Shown: piece after piece, positions 59,264 through 64,000 of the stretch
How positions within the stretch are numbered: position 1 is the stretch's first letter
Layout of the letters: the number at the start of each line of letters is the position of its first letter
DNA from: Halomonas jincaotanensis
GTDB lineage: Bacteria > Pseudomonadota > Gammaproteobacteria > Pseudomonadales > Halomonadaceae
DNA: 64,000 bases
Reading direction: 5' to 3'
Assembly (NCBI RefSeq): GCF_018448785.1
Contig: NZ_JAHCLU010000012.1
Coordinates: forward strand, 1-64,000
Notes under the pieces: model-generated
Database searches by the model: none
What the model was told of the DNA's origin: nothing
The model's input: only the letters and a program-made list of their open reading frames with translations
Translations under genes and position numbers: made by a program

Positions 59264-59593
59264 TTGACAAGTAGGCCAAAGGCTGATTTTGTAGTAGCCA
59301 TGACTTTCGCATTTTGCCACCTCAGCTTGGACCTACGACTACTAACCGGCTACTAAACGTGTCGGGCGATGCCTCGCGCATCGCGTCTTTCAGGTCAGTT
59401 GAGGTATCGAAATGTCTTCCACCCCCACCTTCTCTCGCACTCGCTGCTGTTCTCGCCCGACCTCCTCCGGCCCCGCGAACGGTTTTGCCGTGCCCCCGGC
59501 GCCCCGGTATGCTCATTGCATCCGGGGCGTTGTCGTTTCTGAATGCCGCCCGTCTTGTGAATACCGCATCGCCAGCCCACGGAGAATGCCATC
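59264..59593 (+). promoter_or_regulatory. leuA leader with candidate promoter, leucine-rich frame and attenuator hairpin
   Basis: TTGACA at 59264-59269 is a consensus -35 box; the -10 (TTTGTA, 18 bases on) is poor. A frame opening at TTG 59399 and ending at TGA 59540 carries three adjacent leucine pairs (HLLSHSLLFSPDLL, codons at 59429-59467). It is followed by a strong hairpin at 59500-59529 (8 base pairs plus 4 inner ones, bulged T at 59508) and TTGTCGTTT. That is the layout of a leucine attenuator. The only well-placed ATG (59412, GAGG upstream) reads a different frame with no leucine at all, unless one C is added to the run at 59422-59426. Confidence 0.5.
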
Positions 59594-61300
59594 ATGATGC
59601 TCGACAACCCCGCTTCAAAATATCGCCCCTTCGTTGCCGTCGATCTGCCCGATCGCCAATGGCCTGCTCGACGGATCGAGGCGCCACCGCAGTGGTGCAG
59701 CGTCGACCTGCGCGATGGTAACCAGGCATTGATCGACCCGATGGATCTGGAGCGCAAGCAACGTCTCTTCGACCTGCTGGTCAAGGTTGGCTTCAAGCAG
59801 ATCGAGGTGGGCTTTCCCTCGGCGTCGCAGACCGACTTCGATTTCGTGCGCGCCTTGATCGAGGACAACAAGATCCCCGAAGACGTCAGTATCCAGGTGC
59901 TGACCCAGGCACGCCCACAACTGATCGACCGCACCTTCGAGGCGCTGGAGGGTGCACAAAACGCTATCGTCCACGTCTACAATGCCACCGACCCGATGTT
60001 CCGACGCGTGGTGTTCGGGGTCGACAAGGCCGAATGCGTGCAGATCGCCGTGGAGGCCACCACCCGGATTCGCCAGCGCATGGAAGAGGCGCCAGCGACC
60101 TGCTGGACCTTCCAGTACTCGCCCGAGCTCTTCACCACGACCGAAATGGATTTCGCAGTGGAGATCGTCGAGGCGGTGATGGATGCCTTCGAACCGACCC
60201 CCGAGCAGCGGATGATCGTCAACCTGCCGGCCACCGTGGAAGTCGCCCCGCCCAACAACTACGCCGACCAGATCGAATGGTTCTGCCGCAACGTAAAGAA
60301 CCGCGACAGTCTGATCGTCAGTCTGCATCCCCATAACGATCGTGGCACCGGCGTCGCCGCGGCGGAGCTCGGCATCATGGCCGGCGGCGATCGGGTCGAG
60401 GGCACGCTGTTCGGTAACGGTGAGCGTACCGGCAACGTCGATATCGTCACCCTGGCCATGAACCTCTATACCCAAGGCGTCCATCCCCAGCTCGACTTCT
60501 CCAACATCACGCCGGTGATGCGCGAGGTGGAGTACTGCAATCAGCTGCCGGTGCACCCGCGTCATCCCTATGTCGGCGATCTGGTCTTCACTGCCTTTTC
60601 GGGCTCCCACCAGGACGCAATCAAGAAGGGCATGGCCGATCGTCGCGCCAACCCCGAAGCCTTCTGGGAAGTGCCTTACCTGGCCATTGACCCCATGGAT
60701 GTCGGCCGCAGCTACGAGGCGGTGATCCGGGTCAACAGTCAGTCGGGCAAGGGGGGAATCTCCTATCTGCTGGAGCAGGAGCATGGCATCGAGCTGCCGC
60801 GTCGGCTGTCGATCGAGTTCAGCCATGTCGTGCAGGAAGTTGCCGATCGCACCGGCAAGGAGATCACCTCGACGATGATCTATCAGGCCTTCGCCGATGA
60901 ATATCTGGAGCAGCGCTCGCCCTTCGCGCTGCTCGGGCATCGTCTATCATCCGCGCCTGACAGCCCTCGCGTGAGCGTGGAGGCCACCATCGAGGAACGC
61001 GGCGAGCGCCGGGTCATCCAGGGCGAGGGCAATGGTCCGCTGGCGGCCTTCATCAGGGCACTGGCTGGCGCCGGGCATGACGTGGAGATCATCGACTATC
61101 ACGAGCATTCACGCGGCCAGGGGGCCGATGCCGAGGCCATTGCCTACGTGGAGGTGCGCATCGACGACAGAGCGGTGTTCGGTGTGGGCACCGATGAAAG
61201 TATCACGACTGCCTCGATGAAAGGCGTGATGAGTGCGATCAACCGCTATCTGTCGACCCAGGCACCCGCGGCCAACGTCACCGCGGATACGCTGGTCTGA
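59594..61300 (+). CDS. leuA: 2-isopropylmalate synthase (long type)
   Basis: First committed step of leucine synthesis: acetyl-CoA plus 2-oxoisovalerate. 568 residues, the LeuA type 2 length: catalytic barrel with [37 protein letters not shown] and [20 protein letters not shown], then a linker and the C-terminal LeuA dimer domain for leucine feedback (about 430-560). ATG 59594 has GGAGAA eight bases upstream; ATG 59597 is in frame and adjacent. leuBCD are not in the window. Confidence 0.97.
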   Translation: MMLDNPASKYRPFVAVDLPDRQWPARRIEAPPQWCSVDLRDGNQALIDPMDLERKQRLFDLLVKVGFKQIEVGFPSASQTDFDFVRALIEDNKIPEDVSIQVLTQARPQLIDRTFEALEGAQNAIVHVYNATDPMFRRVVFGVDKAECVQIAVEATTRIRQRMEEAPATCWTFQYSPELFTTTEMDFAVEIVEAVMDAFEPTPEQRMIVNLPATVEVAPPNNYADQIEWFCRNVKNRDSLIVSLHPHNDRGTGVAAAELGIMAGGDRVEGTLFGNGERTGNVDIVTLAMNLYTQGVHPQLDFSNITPVMREVEYCNQLPVHPRHPYVGDLVFTAFSGSHQDAIKKGMADRRANPEAFWEVPYLAIDPMDVGRSYEAVIRVNSQSGKGGISYLLEQEHGIELPRRLSIEFSHVVQEVADRTGKEITSTMIYQAFADEYLEQRSPFALLGHRLSSAPDSPRVSVEATIEERGERRVIQGEGNGPLAAFIRALAGAGHDVEIIDYHEHSRGQGADAEAIAYVEVRIDDRAVFGVGTDESITTASMKGVMSAINRYLSTQAPAANVTADTLV

Positions 61301-61301
61301 A

Positions 61302-61345
61302 GCCAGTCGAGGCTGGCGACGCCGCGTCTTTGCTAGAGCGGCGTC
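61302..61345. terminator. Hairpin pair between convergent leuA and epmB
   Basis: A 5-base-pair stem (61302-61306 region with 61312-61317) is followed by an 8-base-pair stem (61318-61325 with 61338-61345, 12-base loop), the latter reaching into the 3' end of epmB. T tails are poor on both strands, so function is tentative. Confidence 0.3.
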
Positions 61346-62370
61346 TTGCTCGCCTCGCCGGGAATTTCGCGCACCAGCCTCGGCATAAGAAATCCCGGCA
61401 GCACCCGACGCAGGCCCGCGACCAGCTCGCGGGCCTGGTCATCGTCGACATCGAAACGCGCCGCTCCGTCCACCGGGTCGAGCACGTGCAGGTAATAGGG
61501 CAGAATGCCCGCTGCGAAAAGTCGCTCGGAAAGGGCTGCCAGGGTCTCGATGTCGTCATTGATATCGCGCAGCAGCACGCTCTGGTTGAGCAGGGTGACA
61601 CCGGCATCGCGCAGTTTTCGGCAGGCGGTGACGACTGCCGCGTCGATCTCATTCGCATGGTTGATATGCAGCACCACCACCTTCTGGAGCCGCGTGGCGG
61701 CGAGCCAGCCGAGCAGAGCCTCGTCGATGCGGTCCGGGATCACGACGGGCAGCCTTGTATGCACGCGTAGCCGTGTCAAATGGGGGATGGTATCGAGCCG
61801 CTCGACCAGCCAGGCGAGCTGTCGGTCGCTCGACGCCAGAGGATCGCCGCCGGAGAGGATCGCCTCGTGGATGCTGTCGTCGGCGCGCAGGTAGTCGAGC
61901 GTTTTCTCCCACTGGGCGCGAGACGGTGCATTCTGCTCGTAGGGGAAGTGGCGTCGAAAGCAATAGCGACAGTTCACCGCGCAGGCGGGACTGGCAATCA
62001 ACAGCACCCGACCGGCGTATTTCTGGATCAGCCCCGGGGCCGGGGTGTGGTCGGCCTCCTCGAGCGGGTCGGTGCTGAAGCCGGGTATTGGCTCGGCTTC
62101 TGCGTTCACCGGCAGCACCTGAAGCAGCAGCGGGTCGCGGCTGTCGCCAGGTCGGATACGGGCCAGATAGGCCTCGGGAACGCGGACCTCGAACAGGGCG
62201 TGGCCGCGCTCGGCGCCGGGTAGCCAGGCATCGTCCAGGCCCAGCCGGCGGCAGAGTTCATGCGGATCGCGAATCGCTCGGGCCAGCTGGGTCTGCCAGG
62301 GCGCCTGCACGGCCAGCGGTTGAGCCTCCCGGTCGGGACGCTGCAAAAGGGCAGGGCTTCGGGTTATCAT
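61333..62370 (-). CDS. epmB: EF-P (R)-beta-lysine synthesis enzyme, lysine 2,3-aminomutase-like
   Basis: 345 residues from ATG 62370 (GTG 62379 is an alternative). Radical-SAM cluster CAVNCRYC with C130, C134, C137; PYEQNAPSRAQW, SGGDPLASSD, and a terminal EASKTPL whose lysine (K342) is the expected PLP site. It converts lysine to (R)-beta-lysine, which EpmA attaches to EF-P. The protein stops right after SKTPL, a few residues shorter than E. coli EpmB. Divergent from efp, 105 bases away. Confidence 0.95.
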   Translation of the reverse strand: MITRSPALLQRPDREAQPLAVQAPWQTQLARAIRDPHELCRRLGLDDAWLPGAERGHALFEVRVPEAYLARIRPGDSRDPLLLQVLPVNAEAEPIPGFSTDPLEEADHTPAPGLIQKYAGRVLLIASPACAVNCRYCFRRHFPYEQNAPSRAQWEKTLDYLRADDSIHEAILSGGDPLASSDRQLAWLVERLDTIPHLTRLRVHTRLPVVIPDRIDEALLGWLAATRLQKVVVLHINHANEIDAAVVTACRKLRDAGVTLLNQSVLLRDINDDIETLAALSERLFAAGILPYYLHVLDPVDGAARFDVDDDQARELVAGLRRVLPGFLMPRLVREIPGEASKTPL

Positions 62371-62475
62371 GCGCCACACCAGTCAATGCGGGCGAGGGAT
62401 CGACCTCGCAGAATGTCGTTTGCTTGCACGCCACCGCTTATCGTCGGGGGCGTGCTCGAATATGAGTGAGAAATC

Positions 62476-63042
62476 ATGGCGAACTATTCTACCAACGAAT
62501 TCAAGGGCGGTCTGAAGGTGATGCTGGATGGCGATCCCTGCACGATCGTCGAGAACGAGCTCGTCAAGCCCGGAAAGGGCCAGGCCTTCAGCCGCGTGAA
62601 GCTGCGTAACCTGATGACCGGCCGCGTCGGCGAGCGCACCTTCAAGTCGGGCGACTCCCTGGAAGGCGCCGACGTGCTCGAGCTTGAGATGGAGTACCTC
62701 TACAACGATGGCGACATGTGGTATTTCATGAAGACGGATGGCTCGTTCGAACAGTACGCGGTAGAAAAGCGCGCCCTGGGCGACACCGAGAAGTGGCTCA
62801 AGGAACAGGTGCCCTACACCGTGACACTGTGGAACGATAACGCCATTGCCGTCTCTCCTCCCAACTTTATCGAGCTGGAAGTCACCGAGACCGATCCCGG
62901 CGTGAAAGGCGATACCGCCCAGGGTGGCTCCAAGCCGGCGACGCTCTCCTCGGGGGCGGTGGTTCGCGTGCCGCTGTTCATCAACGAGGGCGAGGTGTTG
63001 AAGGTCGACACACGTTCCGGCGATTACGTCAGTCGCGCGTAA
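62476..63042 (+). CDS. efp: Translation elongation factor P
   Basis: 188 residues, three beta-barrel domains. The modified lysine is K34 in the KPGKGQAF loop, the lysylation type. It relieves ribosome stalling at polyproline stretches. ATG 62476 follows GAGTGAGAAATC. Flanked by both core modification enzymes: epmB (divergent) and epmA (downstream). Confidence 0.98.
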   Translation: MANYSTNEFKGGLKVMLDGDPCTIVENELVKPGKGQAFSRVKLRNLMTGRVGERTFKSGDSLEGADVLELEMEYLYNDGDMWYFMKTDGSFEQYAVEKRALGDTEKWLKEQVPYTVTLWNDNAIAVSPPNFIELEVTETDPGVKGDTAQGGSKPATLSSGAVVRVPLFINEGEVLKVDTRSGDYVSRA

Positions 63043-63128
63043 CGCAAGGCCCTCTCCTAGCGATGCTGAATCCGTCTCTGACGGGCCACGCCAAGGGCGT
63101 GGCCTTCGTGATTCTGGAGAAAAGAACC

Positions 63129-64000
63129 ATGGCCAGTGACTGGAGGCCTTCGGCCTCCATTGTGACCCTACGCGAGCGCGCGCGCCTGCTGGCCGAGGTC
63201 CGTGCCTTCTTCGCCGAGCGCGAGGTGCTGGAAGTGGAGACCCCGGTGCTGGGCCATGGCGGCAGCACCGATGTGCACCTCGCCTCGCTGTGCGTCGAGG
63301 CGACGACGTCCGCTGGTGGCGAGCGGCTCTGGCTTCAGACCTCGCCGGAATTTCACATGAAGCGTCTGTTGGCCGCCGGCAGCGGGCCGATCTTCCAGCT
63401 GGCGCGCAGCTTTCGCGACGCCGAGGTGGGAAGCCGCCACAACCTCGAATTCACCATGCTCGAGTGGTATCGGCCGGGGCTCGCGATGGAGGAGCTGATC
63501 GAGGAAACCGTCGAGCTGATCCGCAGGGTGCTTCCGCGCGACCCCGGGCCGGTGTGTCGGCGGCGCTACCGCGAGCTGTTTCGTGACGCGCTGGGCATCG
63601 ACCCCTTCACCGAACCCTTGCCGGCGCTACGTCGGCTGGCCGGTGAGACGGGCGGGCTGACGATGGCCGATAGTGATCGCGATGGCTGCCTGGATCTGCT
63701 GATGGGGCTGGTCATCGAGCCTCATCTTGGACGTGAGGGCATCGAGGTGGTGCTCGACTATCCGGCGAGCCAGGCGGCATTGGCACGGTGTCACCGCGAC
63801 TCTGAAGACGGCGAGTGGGTCGCGTCGCGCTTCGAGGTCTATCTGGCCGGACTTGAGCTCGCTAACGGCTATGACGAGCTCACCGAGGCCGCGGAACAGC
63901 GCGCGCGTTTCGAGCAAGACAGCGTAGTGCGACGTCGGCAGGGGCTGCCCGAGGTCGACATGGATGCACGACTGCTGGCGGCACTCGAACATGGCATGCC
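63129..64000 (+). CDS. epmA: EF-P--(R)-beta-lysine ligase (partial at window edge)
   Basis: The first 290 residues of EpmA (GenX/PoxA), a lysyl-tRNA-synthetase-like enzyme without the anticodon-binding domain. Class II motifs: VLEVETPVLGHGGSTDVHLA, LQTSPEFHMKRLLAAGSGPI with motif 2 FQLARSFRDAEVGSRHNLEF, and ELANGYDELT. It activates (R)-beta-lysine and joins it to K34 of EF-P. ATG 63129 has GGAGAAAAG upstream; an in-frame ATG at 63063 lacks a clear site. The gene runs off the right edge; about 25-35 residues are missing. Confidence 0.96.
   Translation, partial: MASDWRPSASIVTLRERARLLAEVRAFFAEREVLEVETPVLGHGGSTDVHLASLCVEATTSAGGERLWLQTSPEFHMKRLLAAGSGPIFQLARSFRDAEVGSRHNLEFTMLEWYRPGLAMEELIEETVELIRRVLPRDPGPVCRRRYRELFRDALGIDPFTEPLPALRRLAGETGGLTMADSDRDGCLDLLMGLVIEPHLGREGIEVVLDYPASQAALARCHRDSEDGEWVASRFEVYLAGLELANGYDELTEAAEQRARFEQDSVVRRRQGLPEVDMDARLLAALEHGM

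Noticed and set aside
59412..59597. 61-codon open frame ending ATGA on leuA
   Set aside because: It has a decent ribosome site and overlap, but the sequence is leucine-free and family-less; treated as part of the leader question rather than called as a gene.
59615..60940. Minus-strand open frame of about 440 codons
   Set aside because: Antisense shadow of leuA.

Overview
The window looks like a 64 kb piece of a chromosome from a moderately halophilic gammaproteobacterium, most likely Halomonas or a close relative. The reasons are a canonical ectoine hydroxylase (ectD), a GC-rich sequence with matching codon use, and typical gammaproteobacterial neighbourhoods: HAD hydrolase/rppH/ptsP, thyA-folA, nudF-yqiB-cpdA, yqiA-parE-parC and epmB/efp/epmA. 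The genus is an inference from protein resemblance; no rRNA gene is present to confirm it.

Positions 1-16.3 kb form a strongly eroded accessory region. Intact genes (a phospholipase D family protein, a Crp/Fnr regulator, ectD, a PotDABC-type ABC transporter, a GMC oxidoreductase, a cold-shock protein) alternate with remnants: a PRC-barrel protein with an abnormal C-terminus, the 3' part of a PQQ dehydrogenase, an antiporter missing its middle, fragments of a PepSY/response regulator/sensor kinase locus, an mmsA with a large in-frame internal deletion, and an SLC13 permease with a deletion, a frameshift and a nonsense codon. Most damage is internal deletion, with a few single-base shifts in C or G runs. 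I see no transposase.

Positions 16.4-34.6 kb hold core metabolism and signalling: an esterase, malate dehydrogenase, RppH, the nitrogen PTS enzyme I PtsP, an NRDE protein, a membrane receiver protein resembling a histidine kinase without its ATPase, Lgt, ThyA and FolA, a ProQ-domain protein with an N-terminal coiled coil, a porin, two diguanylate cyclases, a very acidic exported protein and a YbjQ protein. A tRNA-Arg(CCT) gene lies at 34.8 kb.

Positions 35-50.9 kb hold an amidase, RNA-modification methyltransferases (CmoM, RsmC, CmoA, CmoB), GreB, the NudF-YqiB-CpdA operon, sulfate activation (CysDN), an App1-type phosphatase, a zinc peptidase, a second phospholipase D family protein lying between cmoA and cmoB, and glucose-6-phosphate isomerase.

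Positions 50.9-64 kb hold a tightly coupled run yqiA-parE-parC-serB-sodium channel, in which most junctions overlap by 4 bases. It is followed by a protealysin-like M4 protease with its emfourin-like inhibitor, leuA behind a candidate attenuator leader, and the EF-P system: epmB divergent, efp, and epmA running off the right edge. All three enzymes for 5-carboxymethoxyuridine modification and its methyl ester, and both core EF-P lysylation enzymes, are present, so the right side is rich in translation quality functions. No CRISPR array, prophage or complete insertion sequence is visible.
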